Shown: positions 55,160-64,000 of the stretch, piece after piece | Numbering within the stretch: the stretch's first letter is position 1 | Layout of the letters: each line of letters opens with the position of its first letter | NCBI RefSeq assembly: GCF_035046485.1 | Contig: NC_085138.1 | Span: forward strand, 30,467,047 to 30,531,046 | Direction of reading: 5' to 3' | Length of the DNA stretch: 64,000 nucleotides | From: Aedes albopictus | Lineage: Eukaryota > Arthropoda > Insecta > Diptera > Culicidae | Made by a program: the position numbers and the translations under genes | The notes under the pieces: model-generated | Databases searched by the model: none | Told to the model about the DNA's origin: nothing | Seen by the model: only the letters and a program-made list of their open reading frames with translations

Positions 55160-56070
55160 TTAGTTATTTTTGTTTTATTCTGTGCTCAATTTCCCAACAT
55201 TCCATAAGCAAAAAGGCATTTGAATCATTCTTAGTTTGAACAAAGTTCAGATTATTGGGGCTTTAATAAATAAATGTTCATATTAAACGCTATCAAACCC
55301 ACGGTTCTTCCTTCACTTGTTTGTCACCATTGTTTTTTTGCTTTTATCTAGAAATATTTGTCCAATTATTACACATAGTAAGTCACACACCATCGACAGT
55401 TGCATAATGTCTCAGCATATCGTTTTGATTCGTGCTCTTCTTCAGCCATCCTACTTTCTTCTCACTGCCTTTCCTTGTTATAGTAGAATTGTTTCTCGTC
55501 TGCTTTGGCCACCCTGTCGTGTCGCTCTCTGTTGAACCGCATTTGGCTCTTGGTGGAAATCTCTTCGTTCGTCACTCGCTGCCACTCCTTGTCTGCCAAG
55601 CTATTTTGTTTGGCGTCGTTGAGCTACATTTTTGTGCCGTTATTGTTGCTGTTTTATAGATTGAAATTAATACCAGAAATAGGAAAAAGCTTTGAAATCT
55701 ATTGGTTTTAATTTCTGGACAGTGCATAACCATCTCCTTCCGTTGAATATTTTACCCCAAAACATATTTGCCATATTGATGCTTATTCTGCATAATATCC
55801 ACAAACGACACCGAGTTGCACATACTTAACCAGCTGAATTGCAAAGCATATAGGTATGATGCAGTAAGTACTTAAGCCTGGATCCTCAATGTTTCAAATG
55901 TATGATATTGCATCACCCTCGTTACCAAAATGCCAGCCAATTGGAGAAGGATATCATATTTGAATATTTGAGTTTTCTACCATTTTGGGATTGCCTCTTG
56001 AACCGACGACGGCATCAAAAGGAATCCTACAGTGCTGTGTGATATTATTTGATACTTGGAAGTGACGTGT
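55160..56070. other. no recognised gene
   Basis: Overlapping 62-75 codon plus frames at 55317-55711 show leucine-rich composition but no conserved motif. Confidence 0.4.
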
Positions 56071-56093
56071 AGTCAATGATGGTTTCTTTTCTT

Positions 56094-56240
56094 CTACTTC
56101 TCGGTATGACATCGCAACTGAGACAGAGCCTGCTTCTTGGTTTAGTGTTCGGAGAAGATTTTGGATCGGCCAGGAATCGAACTCAGATAGCTTCATCGCT
56201 TAGCTTAATACTAGGGCGTTTACCACTTCGGCTGTATGGG
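56094..56240 (-). mobile_element. tRNA-derived SINE head and body, third family
   Basis: Minus strand: CAGCCGAAGTGGTAAACGCC (A box) and GAGTTCGATTCCTGGCCG (B box), followed by TCTTCTCCGAACACTAAACC. The tail and target duplication were not identified. Confidence 0.65.
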
Positions 56241-56249
56241 GTGAAGGAT

Positions 56250-57315
56250 TATATATTAGAGGTAAATAAACAACATCATTTAAAGGGAACATGCAATAAC
56301 ATTCCGGGTATTCGCTTATCCTTGATGAATTCAGAACGGTAATTTTATGTTAGCTACACCGAGTATTGGCAACGCACAAGATAGAAGCACTTTCGTAGTG
56401 GTTCCACTTCCTTTCTTTGACATTCTGTTTGATGACAGGGATGAAGGAATTGGTTAGTCGAGAAAAGAATATTAATCATGTTTGCAAATATTGATACGCA
56501 CGCTTGAAGAATACGAGAGTGAGGCATGAAAAAGATGTCCTTCATGGCGAGTCTTTGAAATGCTAATCTTCAGTGCAGGCTTCCATGTATAATATTGAAA
56601 GGTTTTCAGATGAATTTCTTATTCAGAATCTTCACATGACTGTAACATTGCTCCTCATTATCATCGAAAAATTTCATCATTTTTATTCGTTCAGGACTCA
56701 AACAAGAAGCAGCAGAATATCTCCAGCAAACTCCGCAAGAACAGCCGTGACAGGTACCAGCTGCGCACTTGGGTCTGGTAATTAATTTCGCCCATCCACT
56801 TTCGAATGTTGCCATAGTTTTTTTTTTGTTTGTAGTTCTTTCGTGTTTGGTTAGCATCCAGACACACCAGACCACAAACCAGACATCCATGGGCAAGAAA
56901 ACAAACATTGGTACCTACCGGAAAAACCGTAAAACATTCACCGGATAAGAAAAATATGGACTGACCGGTGGTGTGTTGGATGGGTCGCCATGGGGGACCT
57001 CGAGAAATGGACAACATTTTTCGTGTGACTGGTTTGTAGTTTTTTTGGTGGTGTTTCTGTCAAGCCGGTTAATAATTACCCACTGTGGCTGATACAAGCT
57101 CGCAGTGCAGTTTTTGCATTACCTAGTACGTTGTGGAAGCAAATTTTCTCAAGGTGGAACGAAAAAAATGTTCTTGACAGTTGTACAGAATGATTTTTTC
57201 TGCTCGCTTTTTAATGTCAACAAAAATATTTGCGACGTGAGCTTCGACATATCGCATACAATAGTCATTGAACAGTACGAGAATGTAACGGAAAACGATA
57301 AACGTTGAAAGTTTT
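56250..57315. other. no recognised gene
   Basis: Several overlapping minus frames of 60-108 codons (56606-57359) disagree with one another and show no motif. Confidence 0.4.
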
Positions 57316-57319
57316 ACCC

Positions 57320-57356
57320 TTGAGAAAGGCCGAAGATAACGGACCGAAACGTCGAA
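57320..57356 (+). other. TTGAGA-stem-CGAAACGTCG motif
   Basis: CTTGAGAAAGGCCG, a short loop, CGGACCGAAACGTCGAACAT. The layout is like the motif at 31694 and 38411 (GA-rich box, stem, GAAA). Similar GGCCGAAACGTCG strings are common in invertebrate repeats. The function is unknown. Confidence 0.35.
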
Positions 57357-57359
57357 CAT

Positions 57360-58130
57360 GACTTAACTTGCTGCTTTGACGATCCCTAAACTATTAATGT
57401 CTGAAAGATAAGAAAAGAAGTTTTCAATCGAATTCTATACGTTTGATTTGGTCCAACATATTTTTTGATTTGGATGAAAATAGTGTTTGTAGTATGCTTT
57501 CCATCCAGACCTCCACAGGACATCCACATCACATTGAGCACGCTGTTCCCAGCGCGATCATAAAATCCCAGCAAAACAATGAACGACCATAACTCTGCTC
57601 TCGATCCAGCTCAAAATTATTACCGATGTCAATAGGTAGGCCCGCGCTTGTACGTGGAATAATTCCAAATCCCTTACATTTACACCTGTACGGCGATACG
57701 AATAGTATCGCGTCTACCGCCGGCGGAAAAGCTGCGAATGTTAAGCATGGCAGGTAAAAATACAGCTGCCCCGAAAAGCTATAAATTTTCCGTACCACTT
57801 GGGAAATTTTTCCAAGCTTTAGAGCACCTGGAAGCACTGAAGAATACCGAAACGATATCTGATAGAGTGCCTACCTACCACCACTGACTGTGTGTCTACA
57901 ATGTGGCGGTTGTTGCAAATTGCGCTAAATAACGCGGCGTCCAAATGGGAATCGTCTATCCGCCCATTCACCCGCCCATTCTTTGCAGCTTGTAACGCGT
58001 CGGAGGAACATGTATTTACATCACAAAAATAATGGATTCATGTTTCGGTCGTAGTTCAGCGAAGAAAACAGTAATTCAATTGAGATGAGTGCGAAATTGA
58101 TGGTTCTCGAATGCTCCTAGGGGATTTCCT
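57360..58130. other. no recognised gene
   Basis: Unrecognised sequence; minus frames of 62 and 102 codons lack motifs. Confidence 0.4.
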
Positions 58131-58136
58131 GCTGTC

Positions 58137-58283
58137 TCTTCTTCTTCTTTTTGGCTCTACGTTCCCACTGGGACTTGGCCTGCCTCTCTTCAACTTTGTG
58201 TTCTTTGAGCATTCCCACAGTTATTAATTGAAGGGCTTCCTTTACCTGCCATTGCATGAATTTGTATATTGTGAGGCAAGTAC
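58137..58283 (-). mobile_element. Feilai-type SINE, head missing
   Basis: The plus strand shows the inverse of the tail (TCTTCTTCTTC), then GGCTCTACGTTCCCACTGGG, TTAATTGAAGGGCTTCC and GCATGAATTTGTATATTGTG. The copy stops before the tRNA-like head, so it is 5'-truncated or broken. Confidence 0.85.
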
Positions 58284-58569
58284 TGACATAATACTCTAGA
58301 ACCTTTTTTGGCCATATGGACAGGGGGTGCTTAAATTGAAAATGTGAATAAATTAAAATAGGACATAAAAACTGGGATTTAAAAAAAAAAATAAGTTAAC
58401 ACTTTGGAGGGCTACATCTGACCCCAGCGATGAATCCGAGCATAACGAACGTGATTGCGGCCAGCGAGTTTGCGGCAGCAATGGCGAAACAATCCGGCTC
58501 CAAAAGGTTAAGTGAGAAGATCGGGTAACGAACCCCGGTGGGAACTTTGGTCATATGGTGACAGGGAAG

Positions 58570-58590
58570 GTGGGGGGGGGGGGGGGGGTT
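58570..58590 (+). repeat. poly-G run
   Basis: A run of about 16-17 G precedes GTTTGCTTTGG, just upstream of LINE C. Confidence 0.9.
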
Positions 58591-58964
58591 TGCTTTGGCA
58601 AACCTGAGCGTCTGTTCTCCAGGAGGAGCGGCTCACAACAGCGTCTGATCTCCATGTTAGGGGCAGATGATCAACGTTCGAGTGCCAGGGAAGGACTCTA
58701 AGCTCAACTGTGCACTATTGTCCTCCGGAAAGTAGGGGGTTGGTGTATGGCCCTACGAGCCAGCCGTAAAAAAACATTGTAACGGAAAATCAGCAACAGA
58801 ATAATACGAACCGAGACCAACGGCAACGACCCCAGCGAACAAAACGGACTTGTGATTGGAAACTCGGCACGTGGAACTGCCGACCTCTGAACTTCATCGG
58901 GAGCACCCGCATACTCGCCGATCTACTGAAGGACCACGGGTTCGACATCGTAGCACTGCAGGAG

Positions 58965-59252
58965 GTGTGTTGGACAGTATCCATGGTGCGAACGTTTAGA
59001 GGTTATCATACCATCTACCAGAGCTGCGGCAACACACGCGAGCTGGGAACAGATTTCATCGTAATGGGTGATATGCAGAGGCGCGTGATCTGTTGGTGGT
59101 CGATCGACGAAAGAATGTGCAGGTTAAGAATCAAGGGCAGATTCTTCAACTTCAGCATAATAAACGTGCACAGCCCACACTCCAGATGCACTGATGATGG
59201 CAAAGATGCATTTTACGCGCAGCCACGACGTCAAGAAGATCACTATATTTAG
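58965..59252 (+). pseudogene. LINE C endonuclease fragment
   Basis: Reads MVRTFRGYHTIYQSCGNTRE and INVHSPHS, with GTWNCRPLNF and DIVALQEVCW just upstream in a neighbouring frame: the E/Q-containing core of AP endonuclease-type LINE domains. Indels break it before about 58965 and near 59230. Confidence 0.8.
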
Positions 59253-59944
59253 GAGATATAAACGCTCAGGTAGGCCAAGAGGAGGAATTTGGAACAACGA
59301 TCGGAAAGTTCAGCACTAACCAGCAGACGAACGAAAACGGCCTACGACTCATTGATTTCGCCGCCTCCAAAACATGGCCATACGTAGCACCTTCTTCCAA
59401 CACAGCCTCCCTTATCGTTACACCAGGAGATCACCACAGTAGACGGAATCTCAAATCAACCACACTCTGATTGAGGGACGGCACTTCTCCGACATTATCG
59501 ACGTCAGGACCTATCGTGGTGCCAACATCGACTCCGACCACTATCTGGTGATGGTCAAACTGCGCCCAAAACTCTCCGTCATCAACAATGTACGGTACCG
59601 GCGACCGACACGGTACAACCTAGAGCGACTGAAGCAATCGGATGTCGCCTCTGCATACGCGCAGAATCTCGAAGCCGCGTTGCCAGACGAGGGCGAGCTC
59701 GATTAGGCCCCTCTAGAGGATTGCTGGAGTAAGCAACCATCAACGACGCAGCCGAGAGCACCATTGGGTACGTGGAACGGAATCGACGAAGAGTGCAGAA
59801 CGGTTTTGGGGGAGAAGAACGCAGCGCAGGCGGTAATGCTGTAGCAAGGGACCCGACAGAACGTGGATCGTTGCAAACAGAAGCGGAAACAGCAGACCCG
59901 CCTCTTTCGGGAGACGTCGCCTGGAAGAGGCGGAGTGTGAATAA

Positions 59945-60799
59945 ATGGAACTGTTGTGTCGTTTCCAAGAAACACGGAAGTTCTACCAGAAGCTCAACGC
60001 ATCCCGCAACGGCATCGTGCCGCGAGCCGAAATGTGCATAGATAAGGACAGAGACCTCTTGACGGACGGGCGTAAGGTGTTCGAAAGGTGGAAGCAGCAC
60101 TTCGATCAGCACCTAAATGGCGTGGAGAACGTAGGCACGGGAGACCATGGCAACGGGGGAATCGACAACGCCAGTGCAGCGGAGGACGGAAATGAACCAA
60201 CTCCCACGCTGAGGGAAGTTAAGGATACTATACACCAATTCGAAACCAACAAAGCAGCTGGTAAGGATGGTATCGCAGCTGAACTCATTAAGATAGGCCC
60301 AGAAAAGTTGGTCACCTGTCTGCACCGGTTGATAGTCGAGATCTGGGAAACCGAACAGCTACCGGAGGAGTTGAAGGAAGGGGTAATCTGCCCTATTCAA
60401 AAGAAAGGCAACCATTTGGAATGTGAGAACTTCAGGGCGATCACTATTTTGAATGCTGCCTACAAAGTGCTATCCCAGATCATCTTCCGTCGTCTGTCAC
60501 CTAAAACGGATGAGTTCATGGGAAGTTATCAAGCCGGCTTCATTGACGGCCGGTCGACAAAGGACCTAATCTTCACCGTGCGGCAAATCCTCCAGAAATG
60601 CCGTGAATACCAGGTCCTAACGCACCACCTGTTCATCGCCTTCAGAGTATCGACTGTATCGACCGCGCAGAGCTATGGATATAGTGACGTGAGTTTCGAC
60701 TGGGAATTTGTTGAATATTTTAACTGGCTTTCTCAGTCTAGGGAAATTCAAAACGACTATGGAGAATCATGGACGAAAACGGCTTTCCTTGGAAGCTGA
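59945..60799 (+). pseudogene. LINE C linker and reverse transcriptase N-terminal half
   Basis: 284 codons. Contains ETNKAAGKDGIAAELIKIGP, VICPIQKKGNHLECENFRAI and GSYQAGFIDGRSTKDLIFTV, which are RT fingers motifs. After HHLFIAF the motif A Asp region has been replaced by unrelated residues through frameshift, and the frame ends at 60799. Confidence 0.85.
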
Positions 60800-60855
60800 C
60801 TAGACTGATTGAAGCAACGATGGACGGTGTGCAAAACTGCGTAAGGTGAACTATC

Positions 60856-61126
60856 TTTCTTCTTCTTCTTTATGGCTCTACGTCCTCACTGGGACTTGGC
60901 CTGCCTTACTTTAACTTAGTGTTGTTTGAGCACTTCCACAGTTATTAGTTGAAGGGCAGAGGCCTGCCATTGCATGAATTTGTCTATATTGTGAGGCAAT
61001 TACAAAGATACACTATGCCCAGGGAGTCGAGAAAATTTTCCAGACCGGAACGGGAATCAAACCCGCCGTCTCCGGATTAGCGATACTAAGCCTAATTAGC
61101 GATACTAGGCTAACTGGAGACCCGAA
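60856..61126 (-). mobile_element. Feilai-type SINE inside LINE C
   Basis: Inverted tail (TTCTTCTTCTTC) at the left and tRNA-like head at the right: GGAACGGGAATCAAACCCGC is the inverse of the B box. TGAACTATC (60847-60855) and TGAACAATC (61127-61135) may be the target duplication. AGCGATACTA occurs twice (61078, 61099), a small duplication in the A-box region not seen in other copies. Confidence 0.87.
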
Positions 61127-61183
61127 TGAACAATCCAGTTCATTCGAATCTCGCCGGAGACTGCGACAAGGTGTTGGACTCTC

Positions 61184-61677
61184 ATGCCTACTTTTCAACA
61201 TCCCTCTGGAAGGTGTGATGCGACGAGCCGGGCTCAACAGCCGGGGAACGATTTTCACAAAATCCGATCAAATTGTGTGCTTTGCATTTGGAACGATGGC
61301 AGAGCTGTGCATCCGCCAGAAACGCGAAGCAGCAAAGGTCGGACTGGTGGTGAATGTCTCAAAAACAAAGTACATGCTGGTAGGCGGAACCGAACACGAC
61401 CGGATTCGTCTGGAGTCTACGGGCACGAGACATGGACCATGCTCGAGGAGGACCTGCAAGTACTCGGAGTTTTCGAGCGACGCGTGCTAAGGACGATCTT
61501 CGGCGGTGTGCAGGAGTACGGTGTGTGGCGGAGAAGGATGAACCACGAGCTCGCTGCACTTTACGACGAACCCAGCATCCAGAAGGTGGCCAAAGCCGGA
61601 AGAATACGGTGGGCAGGGCATGTTGCAAGAATGCCGGACAACAACCCTGCAGAGTTGGTGTTTGCTACTGATCCGCT
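61184..61677 (+). pseudogene. LINE C C-terminal fragment
   Basis: Includes GHETWTMLEEDLQVLGVFER, RRVLRTIFGGVQEYGVWRRR and GRIRWAGHVARMPDNNPAEL, the typical C-terminal region of endonuclease-RT LINEs. The frame then runs into the SINE at 61678. Confidence 0.85.
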
Positions 61678-61951
61678 TGGCGCTGGCGGTGCAGTGGTTA
61701 GCGTGATTGCCTCTCACCCCAGGCGGTCGGGGTTCAATTCCCGTCGACGGCAATGGGATTTTCTGAGACATAAAATTCGTGATCGACGTGATCCTTCGGA
61801 CAGGAAGTATCCAATGGCCATGTGTTGATGGGTTCGATATGTAGGGTTCCATGTGTGGTAGCTGTCTCCCTGGGCGTCGGAATATAGGGCTTAGCTCCTA
61901 GATCCGCCGACGTAAAACACAACTAGTTGGCCAGAAAAAGGAAGAAGAAGA
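61678..61951 (+). mobile_element. tRNA-derived SINE, fourth family
   Basis: GGTGCAGTGGTTAGCGTG (A box) and GGGGTTCAATTCCCG (B box) with good tRNA spacing. A body follows (GGGTTCCATGTGTGGTAGC, CTGGGCGTCGGAATATAGGG), and a short GAAGAAGAAG tail ends near 61951. It truncates the 3' end of LINE C. Confidence 0.75.
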
Positions 61952-61954
61952 GAC

Positions 61955-62385
61955 ACTAGCATTTCAACATGCCTCATTTCTTCACGGTTATCGCAAAAGT
62001 TTTTGATCTCAAAATCGATCGCTAGACGTAAATGGGCTAACCTTAAATATGAGAATCCAGTGATATCCTTCTATTCTTACTTCATACCTCACAATCAATG
62101 CGTTTGGAACTAACCCATTTTTTCCAACAGTGAACCTGCTGCGGTCATAACCACCAGCAACCATTGTTCTAGCAGCAGTCAGCACCCGCTTTCACCAACC
62201 AAACTGCGTATAGAATTGTCATTTCTTCGGTTGCATTGTGCACTTTTTGCGAATTAAATTTTCCCATGGTGGGATAATGGCTCGTAAAACCAAACGACCG
62301 TAACTGTCACCTAATTCACTGGGAAATGGGAAAAATGGGCAAGTGCAAGCATGCAAGTTCAATGGTTAGTTTTTTTTTATTGATT
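61955..62385. other. no recognised feature
   Basis: No repeat, motif or convincing frame. Confidence 0.4.
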
Positions 62386-62391
62386 CTTTAA

Positions 62392-62746
62392 GGGTCGCAT
62401 CTGAATTTTTGCGTTCCTCATATTTTTGGTTTATGATTTTTTATTAAATAACGAAGCAATATTTTCAATATCGGTTTTCGTGCACATATAGAGTATGGAT
62501 CAGGGTATATTCTGATTTTTTACGCGGTAGAAAATGTTTTTCGTTTTTGCAGAAGCCATTTTTTAGTGAAAGTTTGTTCAAAAATGGTTTCTGCAAAAAC
62601 GAAAAACATTTTCTACCGCGTAAAAAAATCAGAATATACCCTGATTCATACTCTACATGTGCACGAAACCCGATATTGAAAATATTGCTTCGTCTTTTAA
62701 TAAACAATCAAAAACCAAAAAATGAGGAAACGCTTCCAGTTTCGCC
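62392..62746. mobile_element. 355-bp TTAA-flanked palindromic MITE
   Basis: TTAA at 62388-62391 and 62747-62750. Arms of about 165 bp pair closely (GAAAATGTTTTTCGTTTTTG and its inverse about 25 bp apart). Same family as 39826-40176. Confidence 0.88.
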
Positions 62747-62865
62747 TTAATACCATTTTGCTGCTAGATTTTTTTTTGTTATTTTACTTATTCGTTTATT
62801 TGGAAGGCTCGGGCACCACATGGGCATAACTGAGCTGAAATCTTTTGTTTTCACAATGAGGCTGA

Positions 62866-63105
62866 TACAAATTTTATTTTGACTTTTTGTCTCCCCCCCC
62901 TTCAAAAATGTTTGGCTGGATTTAGCATTTTGAGGGGGCAGATAAAAAAATATTTATCAAAATTTGGGGTCTTGCTCAAAACTCTTTAACAAATCCGATG
63001 AGTTTTAAATATTTTTCAAATTAAATGCTTTATTATTTTTATCCCCCCCCTCGACCAGTCGAAGAGTGGTGGGACAAAAAGTGAAATAAATATTTGTAAC
63101 GGCCT
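62866..63105. mobile_element. possible MITE with ACTTTTTGTC ends
   Basis: TTTTGACTTTTTGTCTCCCC at the left and the inverse of GTGGGACAAAAAGTGAAATA at the right pair loosely. C-runs lie inside both ends. No target duplication was fixed. Confidence 0.45.
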
Positions 63106-63126
63106 GATTTTACATTTACCAATTTA

Positions 63127-64000
63127 TTACTGCCTTAAAACTATGTTAGTTTGGGAAGCCGAAGCCGAAAAACATTGATGGGACAAATTGTCCATATCTG
63201 TAATGGAACCAAAAAGAAAGGACTTTATCGGTAGACAACGACAAGAAGAGGACAAACGGAAGGTGGTGACGACAGACATGGGCGAACAACAAAACCAAAA
63301 GGCAGACAACGAAAACAAGGAACGAGGAGTCGAGTTCATGCAACCTAACGCGATCCGAAGGCAACGGTACTGAACCCGTTGAAGCTTCAGCAGGTGTGTT
63401 TTCGCCGCGGATTGAAAACAAAAACTACCGTATTCTAAAACCGACAGAATGGTTGTTTGGTATAGCCTGATCAAATGCGCTCCCCACCATGTTCCGGTGA
63501 TAGTTCGCATAAAGTTGATTCGCTTTTGGCACTTCTGTATCGGATACACAATATGCTTCCCCCAAGTGCATTTGGAGTCGAACCAGACGCCGAGATATTG
63601 AAAAGACATGCTATGAGTTATTGTCTTACCCATCAGAACGAGCGGAAACTTAGCCGGTTTATGTTTTTTTTTTTTTAAAGACAACCATCTCAGTTTTCTC
63701 CGGAGAGAACTCGATACCCAGCTTGAGAGTTCAAGTAGATAAATTGTCCAAAGTATCCTGTAGTGGTCTTTGCATATCGATTGCTGTTGATCCCGTTACA
63801 GAGACAATACAGTCATCCGCAAGCTGCCTTAACGTGCAGTTTTCCATAAAACAATCATCTGTGTCTCTAACATAAAAGTTGTAGAGAAGAAGCTTAGACA
63901 TGAACCCTGGGGGAGACCCATGTAGCTAATTCGTGAAACTGTCATGTCGCCATGAGCAAAACTCATCTGCTTCTCAAACAGCAAATTATACAAAAAGTTG
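63127..64000 (-). pseudogene. jockey-like LINE reverse transcriptase, 3' part, cut by the window edge
   Basis: On the minus strand, from the edge inward: SRISYMGLPQGSCLS (63880-63930), a frameshift, then LADDCIVSV (catalytic box), then 63127-63684 with FQYLGVWFDSKCTWGKHI and LEYGSFCFQSAAKTHLLKLQ, the usual post-RT region of jockey-type elements. Resemblance to the expected protein fades after GCMNST. The element continues beyond the window. Confidence 0.85.

Larger units (their letters stand above)
58600..61677 (+). pseudogene. LINE family C remnant, plus strand
   Basis: A decayed non-LTR retrotransposon with endonuclease (58850-59580), linker (59580-60000), RT (60000-60850, 61140-61420) and a C-terminal part ending near 61677. 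It differs from LINE B throughout. A Feilai-type SINE interrupts the RT and another SINE sits at the 3' end. The ADD-box region near 61280 is missing or garbled (CFAFGTMAEL), so the copy is dead. Clade not assigned. Confidence 0.88.

Noticed and set aside
56606..57359. Minus-strand gene of several exons
   Set aside because: Frames overlap in different registers without credible splice sites or motifs.

Overview
The window looks like repeat-dense, gene-poor nuclear DNA from a culicine mosquito, most likely Aedes. The main evidence is several SINEs with a tRNA-like head, a conserved body and a (GAA)n tail, which is the layout of the Aedes Feilai family. Dense MITEs with 3-bp, 4-bp, 8-bp, TA and TTAA target duplications, decayed LINEs on both strands and one young Ty1/copia element agree with this. 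No complete host protein gene, tRNA gene or CRISPR array is visible. The best host-gene candidate is a possible signal-peptide exon at 40506-40745.

Layout. 1-7.8 kb is satellite DNA: a 13-bp satellite (205-4314), then an 89-bp satellite with 7 units in one orientation and about 25 in the other, meeting head-to-head near 4966 and broken once by a 346-bp insertion. 7.8-16 kb holds a degenerate short-period array, a Feilai SINE split by a hAT-type MITE, a dead LINE copy (family B, plus strand) and a divergent 18S-rRNA-like segment. 16.2-28.8 kb is a segmental duplication. Its two copies have received different insertions, so each copy shows the empty site of the other. 28.8-33 kb is a nest of transposons. 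33-40.8 kb holds unrecognised sequence, a degenerate array and more MITEs.

40.9-48.2 kb is a nest framed by pogo-like ends. Inside are a palindromic MITE, a Feilai SINE with a perfect 11-bp target duplication, a 4-bp-TSD MITE and a 3-bp-TSD MITE that holds a 4.5-kb copia element. The copia element has 244-bp LTRs differing at 2 sites, a primer site matching the anticodon region of initiator tRNA-Met, gag, protease, integrase, RT and RNase H, but its reading frame is broken twice. 48.3-64 kb holds foldback elements, a minus-strand copy of LINE B, tRNA-derived SINEs, LINE C (plus, interrupted by SINEs) and the 3' half of a jockey-like LINE (minus) running off the end.

There is no operon or pathway here. 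The interest lies in the order of insertions, satellite organisation, inverted repeats able to form hairpin RNA, and the odd rRNA-like segment. Family names come from remembered structure, not database comparison.
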